Part shown: in pieces, positions 38,588 through 48,137 of the stretch
How positions within the stretch are numbered: position 1 is the first letter of the stretch
Layout of the letters: the number at the start of each line of letters is the position of its first letter
From: Gammaproteobacteria bacterium
Lineage (GTDB): Bacteria; Pseudomonadota; Gammaproteobacteria; Burkholderiales; Burkholderiaceae_C
Reading direction: 5' to 3'
Assembly: GCA_018815325.1 (NCBI GenBank)
Contig: JAHIYE010000020.1
Location: 434,001 to 498,000, forward strand
Length of the DNA: 64,000 nt
Program-made: the position numbers and the translations under genes
Notes under the pieces: generated by a model
The model's input: only the letters and a program-made list of their open reading frames with translations
What the model was told of the DNA's origin: nothing
The model's database searches: none

Positions 38588-38956
38588 TCAGATCCGGGCC
38601 GCCCAGGCCTCAGGATCAAAGCCGACGGTGAGCGCATCCTTACCGCTGGTGCCCCAATCCACCACAGGGCGCTTGATCACGCTGGTGTTGACCTGCATCA
38701 GCGCGCTGGCGCTGGCCGGGTCGGTCACCGTGCCTTGCGTGGCCGGATCCAGCTTGCGCCAGGTCGTGCCCTTGCGGTTGAGCAGGGGCTCCCAGCCCAG
38801 GGCGGCAATCCAACCGTCCACCAGCGCTGGCGGCGCGCCGAGCTTCTTGAAGTCGTGGAATGTGTAGTCGATGTCTTGCGCGTCAAGCCAGGCGCGGGCC
38901 TTCTTGACGGTGTCGCAGTTCGGGATGCCGTAAACAGTGATGCTGTGGTTTTTCAT
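38588..38956 (-). CDS. ArsC/Spx-family reductase (YffB-like)
   Basis: A 122-residue thioredoxin-fold protein of the ArsC/Spx family. The single redox cysteine lies in YGIPNCDTVKKARAW, the motif of the YffB subgroup; a resolving cysteine is absent, so it would depend on glutathione or another thiol. The segment LLNRKGTTWRKLD and the C-terminal IKRPVVDWG match the family. True arsenate reduction has not been shown for YffB-like proteins. I start it at the ATG at 38956; an upstream in-frame start would add 12 residues. It is divergent from folC. Confidence 0.9.
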   Translation of the reverse strand: MKNHSITVYGIPNCDTVKKARAWLDAQDIDYTFHDFKKLGAPPALVDGWIAALGWEPLLNRKGTTWRKLDPATQGTVTDPASASALMQVNTSVIKRPVVDWGTSGKDALTVGFDPEAWAARI

Positions 38957-39003
38957 GGCCGATATCATGCGACAAAGCGGGGTGGGCGACAATAACGCCG
39001 CTT

Positions 39004-40296
39004 ATGAACACCCTTTCTGACTGGCTGGCCCACTGCGAGCGGCTACACCCCAAAAACATCGACATGGGCCTGGAGCGCGTGCGCCAGGTCGCCGAGCGCA
39101 TGGCCCTGCGGCTGGACTGCCCGGTCATTACCGTGGCGGGCACCAATGGCAAGGGCTCGACCTGCGCCATGCTGGAGGCCATCCTGGGCCAGGCGGGCTA
39201 CCGCACGGGCGTCTACACCTCGCCCCATCTGGTGCGCTTCGAGGAGCGCCTGCGCTTGCAGGGCGAGATCGTGAATGCTACCGATTTGATAGCTGGTTTC
39301 GCAAACGTGGAGAGGGCCAGGGGCCAAAATGACGAGGAAATCTCGCTGACCTACTTCGAGTTCACCACGCTGGCCATTCTCGATGTCATGAGCCGGGCCC
39401 AGCTTGATGTGGCGATTCTGGAGGTGGGGCTGGGTGGCCGGCTCGATGCCGTCAACATCATCGACACCGACTGCGCCATCATCACCAGCATCGACCTCGA
39501 CCACATGGAGTTTCTCGGCAATGACCGCGAATCGATCGGGCGTGAGAAGGCCGGCATCCTGCGCACCGGGCGGCCCGCCATCGTGAGCGACCCGGTGCCG
39601 CCACAAAGCGTGCTGGATTACGCCACCGAAATCGATGCCGACCTGTGGCTGGTCGGCCGGGACTTCAATGTCTCCGGCGACCCGCAGCAGTGGGGCTGGG
39701 CGGGGCGGGGCCGGCGTTACAGCGGGCTGGCCTACCCGGCCCTGCGCGGCGCCAACCAGCTGGTCAACGCCGGCGGTGTGCTGGCTGCGCTCACCGCCCT
39801 GCGCGAACGCCTGCCGGTGACGGCGCAGGCCGTGCGCAACGGGTTTGCGTTTGTCGAGCTGCCAGGGCGCTTTCAGATCGTCCCGGGCCAGCCCGCGCTG
39901 GTGCTGGATGTGGCGCACAACCCGCATTCGGTGGCGGCGCTCACCGCCAATCTGGATGCGATGGGCTATTTCCCCACCACCCATGCCGTATTCGGCGCCA
40001 TGGCCGACAAAGACCTGGGCCCCATGCTGGCGCGCATCAACCCGCTGATCGACAAATGGTATTTCACCGACCTGCCCACGGCGCGGGCCGATTCGGCCAC
40101 CAGCCTGATGGCCAAATGGCAGGCCCTGACGGCCCCAGGCAAGGCCACGGCGCAAACCTTTGCCGACCCGCAGCAAGCCCTGCAGGCTGCAGCGGCTGCG
40201 GCAGACCCCGCTGATAGAATTGTGGTCTTTGGATCGTTCTATACGGTGGGGGGCGTTTTGACAGACGGTGTACCCCGTCTTTCCGCCAAACGCTAG
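39004..40296 (+). CDS. folC: Dihydrofolate/folylpolyglutamate synthase
   Basis: A 430-residue bifunctional enzyme that adds glutamate to dihydropteroate and to folates. The P-loop is VAGTNGKGSTCAML near residues 43-56; LTYFEFTTLAILDV and the DVAHNPHS motif are intact. A stretch near residues 90-110 (NATDLIAGFANVERARGQN) is encoded by DNA that resembles the dispersed repeat at 29218-29283, yet it reads as an acceptable family sequence. The gene opens the folC - SPOR protein - cvpA - purF series on the plus strand. The next gene starts 10 bases after its stop. Confidence 0.95.
   Translation: MNTLSDWLAHCERLHPKNIDMGLERVRQVAERMALRLDCPVITVAGTNGKGSTCAMLEAILGQAGYRTGVYTSPHLVRFEERLRLQGEIVNATDLIAGFANVERARGQNDEEISLTYFEFTTLAILDVMSRAQLDVAILEVGLGGRLDAVNIIDTDCAIITSIDLDHMEFLGNDRESIGREKAGILRTGRPAIVSDPVPPQSVLDYATEIDADLWLVGRDFNVSGDPQQWGWAGRGRRYSGLAYPALRGANQLVNAGGVLAALTALRERLPVTAQAVRNGFAFVELPGRFQIVPGQPALVLDVAHNPHSVAALTANLDAMGYFPTTHAVFGAMADKDLGPMLARINPLIDKWYFTDLPTARADSATSLMAKWQALTAPGKATAQTFADPQQALQAAAAAADPADRIVVFGSFYTVGGVLTDGVPRLSAKR
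39273..39335 (+). repeat. Repeat-like stretch inside folC
   Basis: Blocks AATGCTAC, GATAGCTG, GAGAGGGCCAGGGGCCAAAA follow the order of the repeat at 29218-29283 read on the minus strand. The match is by eye and short, so chance similarity in coding sequence cannot be ruled out. Confidence 0.3.
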
Positions 40297-40306
40297 GGCA
40301 CGCACA

Positions 40307-41083
40307 ATGGCTTTTTTCAAGTTTCGCAAGGGTGGTGACGAGCAGGCCGCCGCCGCACCGCCCGAGAGTATCGAGGCCATGCGCAAGCGCGCCCGCTATC
40401 GCCTGCTGGGCGCGGCGGTGCTGGTGATTGCCGGCGTGATTGGCTTTCCGCTGCTGTTTGACAAGCAGCCCCGCCCCATTGCCGTCGACATGACGATCGA
40501 CATTCCCGACAAGAACAAGGTCAAGCCGATGGTCATTCCGGCGCCGCCACCGGCTGTGCCTGCGGCTGCGGCTCCAGCACCTGTTGCCCCTGCACCGGTC
40601 GAGCGCAAGCAGGCCATGGCCAGTGGCAAGGTCGAGGACAAACCGGCTGCTGCGGCACCCGCTCCTGCTCCTGCGCCTGTTGCCAAGCCTGCGCCGGAGA
40701 AGGTGGACGACAAGGCCGCTGCCGCCAAGGTGGCTGCGGATGTCAAGGCAGAAGAGGCTGCCCGTGCCCAGGCCCTGCTCGAAGGCAAGTCGCAGTCCAA
40801 GGTGGCTGTCAAGGCGCCTGCCAAGACGGATGACGACAAGAAGTCCGCCAGCAATGAACGTTATGTGGTGCAGGTGGGGGCTTTTGCAGATGTTGCCCGA
40901 GCCCGGGAAGTGCGCATGAAGGTGGAGCGTGCCGGCATGAAGACCTACACCCAGGTGGTGGAGACCGGTGAAGGCAAGCGCATCCGCGTGCGGGTGGGGC
41001 CTTTCACCAGCAAGGCCGAAGTGAACAAGGTGGCCGAGAAAATCAAGAAGCTTGATCTGCCGGCCGCTGTGCTGACGCTGTAA
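40307..41083 (+). CDS. SPOR-domain protein (DedD-like)
   Basis: A 258-residue cell-division-linked protein. A short cytoplasmic start is followed by one membrane helix (about 29-49, LLGAAVLVIAGVIGFPLLF), a long Pro/Ala/Lys-rich linker (70-185) and a C-terminal SPOR domain (about 183-258; ERYVVQVGAFADVARA), which binds bare glycan strands at the septum. This is the DedD layout and gene position. It starts 10 bases after folC and precedes cvpA by 14 bases, so co-transcription is likely. Confidence 0.9.
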   Translation: MAFFKFRKGGDEQAAAAPPESIEAMRKRARYRLLGAAVLVIAGVIGFPLLFDKQPRPIAVDMTIDIPDKNKVKPMVIPAPPPAVPAAAAPAPVAPAPVERKQAMASGKVEDKPAAAAPAPAPAPVAKPAPEKVDDKAAAAKVAADVKAEEAARAQALLEGKSQSKVAVKAPAKTDDDKKSASNERYVVQVGAFADVARAREVRMKVERAGMKTYTQVVETGEGKRIRVRVGPFTSKAEVNKVAEKIKKLDLPAAVLTL

Positions 41084-41097
41084 GCCGGGCGCTTCAG

Positions 41098-41583
41098 ATG
41101 CCTGTGCTGGACTGGGTCTTTCTGGCGGTATTGCTGATATCGCTGGTGGTGGGGGCCTGGCGTGGCTTGATATTCGAACTGTTGTCCGTACTTAGCTGGA
41201 TTGCCGCTTTTATATTGGCCCAGTGGCTCGGCCCCGATGTGGGGCAGTGGCTGCCCATGTCGGGTGCGGGTGAAGCCATCCGCAGCGTGGCCGGTTTTGT
41301 GGTCGTGTTCATCGTGATGGTTTTTGTGGGCGGCTTCATTGCCTGGGTGGTCAAGAAGCTCGTGCAGGCCGTGGGTCTGCGGGCTGCAGACCGTGCACTG
41401 GGGGCCATGTTTGGCCTGGTGCGCGGGGTGATTTTGTTATTGGCTGCAACGGTGGTGGTGGGAATGACGCCGATGCAGACAAGTGAATGGTGGCAGGAGT
41501 CCTGGGGCGCAGCGGGTTCGACCGCGACGCTCAAGGGGCTCAAACCGATGTTGCCGCGGGAATTTGGTCAGTATCTTCCTTGA
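41098..41583 (+). CDS. cvpA: CvpA family protein
   Basis: A 161-residue membrane protein of the CvpA/colicin V production family, with four hydrophobic segments. Family residues are seen in FLAVLLISLVVGAWRGLIFELLS near the start (first 30 residues) and in AADRALGAMFGLVRGVILL near 100-118. The precise job is unknown; in E. coli cvpA is linked to purF and to bile-salt resistance. As usual it lies directly before purF, with 60 bases between. Confidence 0.92.
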   Translation: MPVLDWVFLAVLLISLVVGAWRGLIFELLSVLSWIAAFILAQWLGPDVGQWLPMSGAGEAIRSVAGFVVVFIVMVFVGGFIAWVVKKLVQAVGLRAADRALGAMFGLVRGVILLLAATVVVGMTPMQTSEWWQESWGAAGSTATLKGLKPMLPREFGQYLP

Positions 41584-41643
41584 ACAGTGCGGGGCAGGCC
41601 GTGGCATCACAAGTGCCTTTGCCACTCCCAACCGGAAAAAACT

Positions 41644-43152
41644 ATGTGTGGAATCGTCGGCGTTATCAGCAACGCACCCGTCAACCAGTTGATCTATGAC
41701 GCCTTGCTGCTGCTGCAGCACCGCGGCCAGGATGCCGCCGGCATTGTGACGCAGCAGCATCGAAAATTCTTCATGCACAAGGCCAAGGGCATGGTCAAGG
41801 ATGTGTTCCGCACGCGTGACATGCGCGCGCTGCCCGGCAACTGCGGCCTGGGCCAGGTGCGCTACCCGACGGCAGGCAATGCCTTCAGCGAAGAAGAGGC
41901 GCAGCCCTTCTATGTGAATGCGCCCTTTGGCATCGTGCTGGTGCATAACGGCAACCTCACTAACGCGCAGGCCCTGAAGGCCGAACTGTTCAGTACCGAT
42001 CACCGTCATATCAACACCGAGAGCGACTCCGAGGTGCTGCTCAATGTGCTGGCGCACGAGATCGACAAGACCACACGGGGTTTGCCCCTGCAGCCGGCCG
42101 ACGTCTTTGCTGCCGTGCGCAATGTGCACAAGCGCATCAAGGGCTCTTACGCCGTGATCGCTTCGATTGCCGGTCACGGTGTATTGGCTTTCCGCGATCC
42201 CTTTGGCATTCGCCCGCTGTGCATCGGTCGCAACAGCGACGCCATCATGCTCGCCAGCGAATCAGTCGCCCTGGAAGGCACGGGCCACACGCTGGAGCGC
42301 AACATCGCCCCCGGCGAGGCAGTCTACATTGACCTGCAAGGCAATGTCCATGCTCAGCAATGCGCCGAGGCGCCGTCGCTGCACCCCTGTATCTTCGAGT
42401 TTGTCTACCTGGCTCGTCCTGACTCCGTCATGGATGGCATCTCGGTGTACCAGGCGCGCCTGAACCTGGGTGAGACGCTGGCCAAGCGCGTGGTCTCGAC
42501 CGTGCCGCCCAACGAGATCGATGTGGTGATCCCGATCCCCGAATCCAGCCGCCCCAGTGCCACACAACTGGCGCATCTGCTGGGCAAGCCGTACCGCGAA
42601 GGCTTCGTGAAGAACCGCTATGTGGGCCGCACCTTCATCATGCCGGGCCAGGGCGTGCGCAAGAAATCCGTGCGCCAGAAGCTCAATGTGATCGGCAGCG
42701 AGTTCAAGGGCCGAAACGTGCTGCTGGTGGACGACTCCATCGTGCGTGGCACGACCAGCCGCGAGATCGTCCAGATGGCGCGCGAAGCCGGCGCCCGCAA
42801 GGTCTACCTGGCCAGCGCCGCGCCGCCCGTGCGCTATCCCAATGTGTATGGCATCGACATGCCGACCAGCAACGAGCTGGTGGCGCACAACTGCACCGTG
42901 GAGCAGATCCGCGAGATCATCGGCTGTGATGCCCTGATCTACCAGGATGTCGAGGGCATGAAAAAGGCCGTGGGCTCACTGGGCAAGAACCTCGATGGTT
43001 TCGATGCTTCCTGCTTTGATGGTGTGTATGTCACGGGAGACATCACCGCGGACAGCATTGAGAGCCTTAATGCTTGCCGGGTTGGCGGTAACGGGGAAGA
43101 CGAGCGCGACGAGGACACCTCACGCCTGGCCTTGCCCAATCATTCGGAGTGA
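41644..43152 (+). CDS. purF: Amidophosphoribosyltransferase
   Basis: A 502-residue enzyme for the first committed step of purine synthesis, making phosphoribosylamine from PRPP and glutamine. The catalytic Cys is residue 2 in MCGIVGV, so the start at 41644 is fixed by function. Glutaminase motifs such as HRGQDAAGI and GQVRYPTAG follow. The PRPP-binding loop is LLVDDSIVRGTTSREIV. A purine-repressor site was not recognised upstream. The metZ start lies just past the stop, with the metZ ribosome-binding site inside the end of purF. Confidence 0.97.
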   Translation: MCGIVGVISNAPVNQLIYDALLLLQHRGQDAAGIVTQQHRKFFMHKAKGMVKDVFRTRDMRALPGNCGLGQVRYPTAGNAFSEEEAQPFYVNAPFGIVLVHNGNLTNAQALKAELFSTDHRHINTESDSEVLLNVLAHEIDKTTRGLPLQPADVFAAVRNVHKRIKGSYAVIASIAGHGVLAFRDPFGIRPLCIGRNSDAIMLASESVALEGTGHTLERNIAPGEAVYIDLQGNVHAQQCAEAPSLHPCIFEFVYLARPDSVMDGISVYQARLNLGETLAKRVVSTVPPNEIDVVIPIPESSRPSATQLAHLLGKPYREGFVKNRYVGRTFIMPGQGVRKKSVRQKLNVIGSEFKGRNVLLVDDSIVRGTTSREIVQMAREAGARKVYLASAAPPVRYPNVYGIDMPTSNELVAHNCTVEQIREIIGCDALIYQDVEGMKKAVGSLGKNLDGFDASCFDGVYVTGDITADSIESLNACRVGGNGEDERDEDTSRLALPNHSE

Positions 43153-43154
43153 GC

Positions 43155-44369
43155 ATGAGCGCCAAGCCATTACCCGGGAAGCTGCACCTGCAGACACTGG
43201 CCGTGCGTGCGGCCGTCGAGCGCAGCCAGTATGGAGAAAATTCAGAGGCCCTGTTCCTCACCAGCGGCTATGTGCAGCCCAGTGCAGACATCTCGGCCCG
43301 CCGCTTTGCAGGAGAAGAGGAGGGCTATACCTATGGCCGCTCCGGCAACCCGACGGTCAGCAGCTTCGAGATGAGGCTGGCCGCGCTGGAGGGCAGTGAG
43401 GCTGCGCTGGCGACTTCGTCCGGCATGTCCGCCATCATGCTGATGTGCTTCAGCCTGTTGAAAGCGGGCGACCACGTGATCTACTCCCAGTCGATGTTCG
43501 GCTCGACGATCAAGCTGATTGGTACCGAGTTCGCGCGCTTCGGCGTGGAATCGACGGTGGTTCCGCAGACGGATCTGGCGGCCTGGAAAAAGGCGCTGCG
43601 CCCGAATACACGCCTGCTGTTTGCCGAAACACCCACCAACCCGCTGACCGAGGTGTGTGACATCGCCGCCCTGGCCGACCTCGCCCACAACGCGGGAGCC
43701 CTGCTGGCGGTCGACAACTGCTTTGCTACGCCTGCACTGCAACGCCCGATCGAGATGGGGGCTGACATCGTGATGCATTCGGGCACCAAATACCTGGATG
43801 GCCAGGGACGCGTCATGGCCGGTGCCCTGTGTGCGCCCGAGAAGATGGTGCTGGAGAAATTCCTGCCCGTGCAGAAGAACAGCGGCATGATCCTGTCGCC
43901 CTTCAATGCCTGGATCGTCCTCAAGGGGCTTGAGACGCTGGACCTGCGCATGCGCGCCCAGAGTGCACTGACACTGGAGTTGGCGAACTGGCTCAAAACA
44001 CATCCTGCGGTGGCCCGGGTGCATTACCCCAGCCTTGCAGGGCATCCGCAGCATGCACTGGCCATGAAGCAGATGTCCGGTCTGGGTGGTGCGGTGTTGT
44101 CCTTCGATGTGAAGGCCGACAGCGCCGAGCAGGCGCGGGCACGGTCCTTCCATGTGCTGGACTCTTTGCAGACCCTGTCGCTGTGCACCAACCTGGGGGA
44201 CACCAAGACCCTGTTGACCCATCCGGCCAGCACCTCGCACGGCAAGCTGTCCGAGGCCCAGCGTCAGGCGGCCGGTATTGGTCAGGGGCTGATCCGTGTG
44301 GCCGTGGGGCTGGAGCATCCACTGGATGTGCAGGCCGACCTGGCCCGTGGCCTCGATACTTTGACTTGA
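43155..44369 (+). CDS. metZ: O-succinylhomoserine sulfhydrylase
   Basis: A 404-residue PLP enzyme that makes homocysteine from O-succinylhomoserine and sulfide for methionine synthesis. The PLP-binding Lys lies in MHSGTKYLDGQGRVMAG. Other family features are YTYGRSGNPTV, the cofactor loop ATSSGMSAI and AETPTNPLTEV. Length and motifs match the MetZ group rather than cystathionine gamma-synthase. It has GGAG before the ATG, overlapping the end of purF; the purF-metZ pairing is common in Burkholderiales. Confidence 0.93.
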   Translation: MSAKPLPGKLHLQTLAVRAAVERSQYGENSEALFLTSGYVQPSADISARRFAGEEEGYTYGRSGNPTVSSFEMRLAALEGSEAALATSSGMSAIMLMCFSLLKAGDHVIYSQSMFGSTIKLIGTEFARFGVESTVVPQTDLAAWKKALRPNTRLLFAETPTNPLTEVCDIAALADLAHNAGALLAVDNCFATPALQRPIEMGADIVMHSGTKYLDGQGRVMAGALCAPEKMVLEKFLPVQKNSGMILSPFNAWIVLKGLETLDLRMRAQSALTLELANWLKTHPAVARVHYPSLAGHPQHALAMKQMSGLGGAVLSFDVKADSAEQARARSFHVLDSLQTLSLCTNLGDTKTLLTHPASTSHGKLSEAQRQAAGIGQGLIRVAVGLEHPLDVQADLARGLDTLT

Positions 44370-44377
44370 TTGACTAT

Positions 44378-44427
44378 CCGTTCGTCATGAGCTTGTCGAA
44401 GGGCTTCGACGCGTTCAACCGGGACGG
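44378..44427. repeat. Degenerate REP-like palindrome between metZ and gltX
   Basis: The sequence CCGTTCGTCATGAGCTTGTC, then GAAG, and further on CTTCGAC...CGGGACGG resembles the widespread GTTCGTCCTGAGC...GCTCAGGACGAAC repeat. The right half is poorly kept. It fills most of the 75-base gap. Confidence 0.6.
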
Positions 44428-44444
44428 AGTTTTCTGAATTGCAT

Positions 44445-45833
44445 ATGACACATCGCGTTCGCACCCGCTTTGCCCCGTCGCCGACGGGCTTTATCCACCT
44501 GGGCAATATCCGCTCGGCACTCTATCCGTGGGCCTTTGCCCGTTCGCAGGGCGGCGACTTCATCCTGCGCATCGAGGACACCGATCTGGATCGTTCGTCC
44601 CAGGCCGCCGTGGATGTAATCATCGAGGGCATGTCCTGGCTTGGGCTGGACTATGACGAAGGCCCGTTCTACCAGATGCAGCGCATGGAGCACTACAAGG
44701 CCGTGCTGGCCGAGTTACAGGCCGCCGGCCATGTCTATCCCTGCTACATGAGTGTGGAAGAGCTCGACGCTTTGCGCGAGCGCCAGATGGCGGCCAAGGA
44801 AAAGCCACGCTACGACGGCACCTGGCGTCCCGAGCCGGGCAAGACGCTGCCAGCCACTCCCGAGGGTGTGAAACCAGTGCTGCGCTTCAAGAACCCGCAA
44901 GGTGGTGTGGTGGTGTGGGACGACAAGGTCAAGGGTCGCATCGAGATCAGCAACGACGAGCTGGACGACCTCGTGATCGCCCGTCCGGACGGCACGCCGA
45001 CCTACAACTTCTGCGTGGTGGTGGACGATATCGACATGGCCATGACCCATGTGATTCGTGGTGATGATCACATCAACAACACGCCACGCCAGATCAACAT
45101 CTTCCGCGCTCTGGGCAAGGAGCCGCCGGTCTATGCCCACCTGCCCACCGTGCTGAACGAGCAGGGCGAGAAGATGAGCAAGCGCAACGGCGCCAAGCCG
45201 GTGACGCAATACCGCGACGAGGGCTACCTGCCCGACGCGATGGTCAACTACCTTGCGCGCCTGGGCTGGAGCCATGGCGACGACGAGATCTTCAGCCGTG
45301 CGCAGTTTCTGGAGTGGTTCGATCTCGACCACCTGGGACGCAGTGCCGCGCAGTTCGATGAAGCCAAGCTGCGATGGGTCAATGCCCAGCACCTCAAGGC
45401 CATGGCGGATGACGAACTGGCCCCGCTGGTGGCCGCGCAGCTGCGCAAGCGTGGCATCGAGGCCGATGAACGCCTGCCCCGGATTTGCGGCCTGTTCAAG
45501 GACCGTTGTGACACCACGGTGGCGCTGGCCGACTGGGCGCAGGCTTTCTACGGCGATGTGACGCCGAAGGCCGAGGAACTCGCCCAGCACGTGACGGACG
45601 CCGTCAAGCCAGTACTGTCACAGCTTGCCGACAAACTCGCTGCCTGCACCTGGGACAAGGCCAGCATTGCTGCCGCCATCAAGGAAGTATTGACCGCCGC
45701 CGGGATGAAAATGCCCCAATTGGCCATGCCGGTGCGCGTACTCGTCATGGGAACCGCCCAGACGCCTTCGCTGGATGCCGTGCTGGAGCTGATGGAAAGA
45801 GAAAAAGTCGTCGAACGTTTGAAAGCCATTTAA
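44445..45833 (+). CDS. gltX: Glutamyl-tRNA synthetase
   Basis: A 462-residue class I aminoacyl-tRNA synthetase that charges tRNA-Glu. The HIGH-type motif is in [16 protein letters not shown] near residues 10-25, and the KMSKR motif is in [12 protein letters not shown]. The ATG at 44445 is preferred to the TTG six bases upstream. No strong Shine-Dalgarno sequence is near it; a GGAG lies 16 bases away. Downstream lie the genes for tRNA-Ala, tRNA-Glu and tRNA-Asp, so the enzyme and one of its substrate tRNAs are neighbours. Confidence 0.97.
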   Translation: MTHRVRTRFAPSPTGFIHLGNIRSALYPWAFARSQGGDFILRIEDTDLDRSSQAAVDVIIEGMSWLGLDYDEGPFYQMQRMEHYKAVLAELQAAGHVYPCYMSVEELDALRERQMAAKEKPRYDGTWRPEPGKTLPATPEGVKPVLRFKNPQGGVVVWDDKVKGRIEISNDELDDLVIARPDGTPTYNFCVVVDDIDMAMTHVIRGDDHINNTPRQINIFRALGKEPPVYAHLPTVLNEQGEKMSKRNGAKPVTQYRDEGYLPDAMVNYLARLGWSHGDDEIFSRAQFLEWFDLDHLGRSAAQFDEAKLRWVNAQHLKAMADDELAPLVAAQLRKRGIEADERLPRICGLFKDRCDTTVALADWAQAFYGDVTPKAEELAQHVTDAVKPVLSQLADKLAACTWDKASIAAAIKEVLTAAGMKMPQLAMPVRVLVMGTAQTPSLDAVLELMEREKVVERLKAI

Positions 45834-45848
45834 ATTTCAGGCTATAAT
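45819..45848 (+). promoter_or_regulatory. Promoter of the tRNA cluster, inside the end of gltX
   Basis: TTGAAA (45819-45824) and a perfect TATAAT (45843-45848) are 18 bases apart. The -35 box lies within the last codons of gltX. Transcription would begin about 45 bases before tRNA-Ala. Confidence 0.75.
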
Positions 45849-45898
45849 TCGAGGCTCAAGAATTGAAGGCGTTGTTTTTTGAATAGCGCTGAGGTTTA

Positions 45899-45974
<76 letters not shown>

Positions 45975-46029
45975 CCAATTTTTGAGCCGGACGCCAGCAG
46001 ATCGCTGCAGGCAAAGTTCCCAGGTTTAT

Positions 46030-46105
46030 GACCCCATCGTCTAGAGGCCTAGGACATCACCCTTTCACGGTGAGTACCGGGGTTCGAATCCCCGTGGGGT
46101 CGCCA
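46030..46105 (+). tRNA. tRNA-Glu (anticodon TTC)
   Basis: A 76-base cloverleaf with acceptor GACCCCA/UGGGGUC, an anticodon stem framing UUC, T-arm GGGG-UUCGAAU-CCCC and encoded CCA. It lies 55 bases after tRNA-Ala. Confidence 0.97.
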
Positions 46106-46200
46106 AATTCATCGCTTGATGAGAAGGCGCAACAAGTTGGTAACAGCCAGCCCGCAATGGCCGGTGACTTGGCTCGAAAGAGCAGACGTTACCACTACCA

Positions 46201-46277
46201 GGAGTGGTAGTTCAGTTGGTTAGAATACCGGCCTGTCACGCCGGGGGTCGCGGGTTCGAGTCCCGTCCACTCCGCCA
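46201..46277 (+). tRNA. tRNA-Asp (anticodon GTC)
   Basis: A 77-base cloverleaf with acceptor GGAGUGG/CCACUCC, an anticodon stem CCGGC/GCCGG framing GUC, T-loop UUCGAGU and encoded CCA. It is the last gene of the cluster. Confidence 0.97.
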
Positions 46278-46283
46278 GCATGT

Positions 46284-46326
46284 AAGGGTTTGCCGCTATG
46301 AAAGTAGTAGCAAACCCTTTTCTTTT
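46284..46326 (+). terminator. Rho-independent terminator of the tRNA cluster
   Basis: Arms AAGGGTTTGC (46284-46293) and GCAAACCCTT (46310-46319) form a perfect 10-base-pair stem, followed by a T-rich tail. It lies 7 bases after tRNA-Asp. Confidence 0.9.
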
Positions 46327-46409
46327 GCCGGTCATCTATCCCATTTCCCGTGTCATCTGCGACAGGCTTCAACACACGTGCTCAGCGGGGCCCGATTGAT
46401 GCCCGGACT

Positions 46410-48137
46410 TCAAACCCAGCGATAAGCGGCGGTTGCATGCAGTGTCCAGCTACCGCCACCTGATAACGCCAGCACCTGCTGATGGTGTTTCAGGAGGGGC
46501 TGGTGGTGGCTGACGCTGATCGGTGTGATCGACAGGCCGGCGAGTTGGCCGTACAGAAGTTCCTCATTGCCTGCATCCAGCGCGCTGGTGGCTTCGTCAA
46601 GCAGCAGGTAGCGCGGTTTGGCGAGCAGGGCGCGGGCGAAGGCCAGTCGCTGCTGCTCGCCGACCGAAAGTACCTTGGCCCAGTCCAGCTCGGCGCCCAG
46701 GCCGCCGAAGCGCTCAGCCAGCGTGGGCAGGTTCACCCGTTCCAGCCATTGCAGCAGTTCCTGGTCCGAGATATCGCGTTCGGTTTGGGGGTAGGTCAGC
46801 TGGCAGCGCAGGTCGCCCTGGGGCAGGTAAGGCTGTTGGGGCAGGAACAGCATGTCCGGCCCGGCCGGGCGCACCACTTCGCCTGAGCCTGCATTCCACA
46901 GCCCGGCGATCACCCGCAACAGCGAGCTTTTGCCGGCTCCACTGGTGCCAACGATCATCAATCCCTCACCGGGTTTCACGGCAAGTGTGAGCCCTTGAAC
47001 CAGCAGGTGTTCCCGGTTGGGTGTGAACACGGTCAGTTGACCGAGGCTGAGCTCAAAACCATGCACGGTGTGGATCTGTGAGGACCCACCGCCTTCGGCC
47101 TGGTCGGGCTGGACAGCCTGGGCATCGAGCGCCTGCGAGAAAGCATGAAGACGGTCAATGCCGGCGGAAAAACGGCTCAGCCCTTCAAAGTGCTCGACGA
47201 TGACCGTCAGCGCCAGCAGGATGGCGGCGAAGGCGCCCGCGGCCTGAATGGCCCGGCCAACCTCCAGTTCTCCGGAGAGGACATCGTTCGCAATGATCAC
47301 GGTGGGGAGCACGACCGTCAGGAAGCTGTGTGCGAACTGGAACAGGTTGAGCTTGAACTGCCAGCGCAGCACCCGCTGGAAATTGGCATAGACCGCCTGG
47401 AAGACGCGTTGAAGCGCTGACATCTCGCGCACCTCACCGTCGTAAAAGGCGATGGGTTCTGCATGCTCACGCACCCGCACCAGACTGAAACGAAAGTCTG
47501 CCTCGCGTTGCAACTGGAGAAAGTTCAAGCCGATCAGCCGCTTGCCGAATACCGAGGCTGTGAACCAGGTGCTGACTACGGCATAGCCGATCAGGAAGTA
47601 AACCAGCCCCTGCGAAATCGACCACAGCACGCTGGCGAAAGCAATCAGCTCGATCACCGCGCCCAGCATGATCATCGAGAAGTACAGCGATTGCTGGGTG
47701 AAGGCGTTGATGTCCTCGGCAATGCGCTGATCGGGGTTGTCAATGCCCGCGATCGAGTTGAGCCGGTAATAGGCACGCTGGTTGAAATAACGCGCCAGGA
47801 AGTGGTGCGTCAGCCAGCGGCGCCAGCGCAGGCCCAGCGTATCGCGTACAAAATAGTAGAGGCCATAGATGGGAACTGCCGCCGTGAGGAGTGCCGTATA
47901 ACGCCAGATCGAGGACCAGAAGCGGTCGGGGTCCCTTGCGGCCAGGGCCGAGGTGAACTCGCCGGTCTCCTGGTTGAACAAGACGCTGCAGGCCGTCTGC
48001 GCCAGCAGCAGCGAGATCAGCAGCGCCAGCAGCCCCCTGGAGCGCCAGCGTTCATCCGAGCGCCAGAAAGGCTGCGCAATCGTGATGAAACGCCGCCACA
48101 GGCGAGCGTTGAAGCCAGGTTTTTCTTCTGTTGCCAT
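46410..48137 (-). CDS. ABC transporter with fused membrane and ATPase domains (YddA/SbmA-like)
   Basis: A 575-residue half-transporter. The N-terminal membrane domain (about 1-330, ABC_membrane_2 type) has five or six helices, with conserved segments DTLGLRWRRWLTHHFLARYF and NPDQRIAEDI. The ATPase part (about 350-575) has Walker A GTSGAGKSS, signature LSVGEQQR and Walker B LLLDEATSALD. This layout occurs in YddA and in the SbmA/BacA and ABCD groups, with vitamin B12, peptides or acyl-CoA as known substrates; here the substrate is unknown. I use the ATG at 48137, with GGGG 8 bases upstream. It is convergent with the tRNA cluster. Confidence 0.9.
   Translation of the reverse strand: MATEEKPGFNARLWRRFITIAQPFWRSDERWRSRGLLALLISLLLAQTACSVLFNQETGEFTSALAARDPDRFWSSIWRYTALLTAAVPIYGLYYFVRDTLGLRWRRWLTHHFLARYFNQRAYYRLNSIAGIDNPDQRIAEDINAFTQQSLYFSMIMLGAVIELIAFASVLWSISQGLVYFLIGYAVVSTWFTASVFGKRLIGLNFLQLQREADFRFSLVRVREHAEPIAFYDGEVREMSALQRVFQAVYANFQRVLRWQFKLNLFQFAHSFLTVVLPTVIIANDVLSGELEVGRAIQAAGAFAAILLALTVIVEHFEGLSRFSAGIDRLHAFSQALDAQAVQPDQAEGGGSSQIHTVHGFELSLGQLTVFTPNREHLLVQGLTLAVKPGEGLMIVGTSGAGKSSLLRVIAGLWNAGSGEVVRPAGPDMLFLPQQPYLPQGDLRCQLTYPQTERDISDQELLQWLERVNLPTLAERFGGLGAELDWAKVLSVGEQQRLAFARALLAKPRYLLLDEATSALDAGNEELLYGQLAGLSITPISVSHHQPLLKHHQQVLALSGGGSWTLHATAAYRWV

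Noticed and set aside
39043-40386. 447-codon minus-strand frame opposite folC
   Set aside because: Codon-bias shadow with low-complexity composition; folC is intact.
46130-46200. Possible fourth tRNA between tRNA-Glu and tRNA-Asp
   Set aside because: The stretch has no T-arm or acceptor pairing that would form a cloverleaf.
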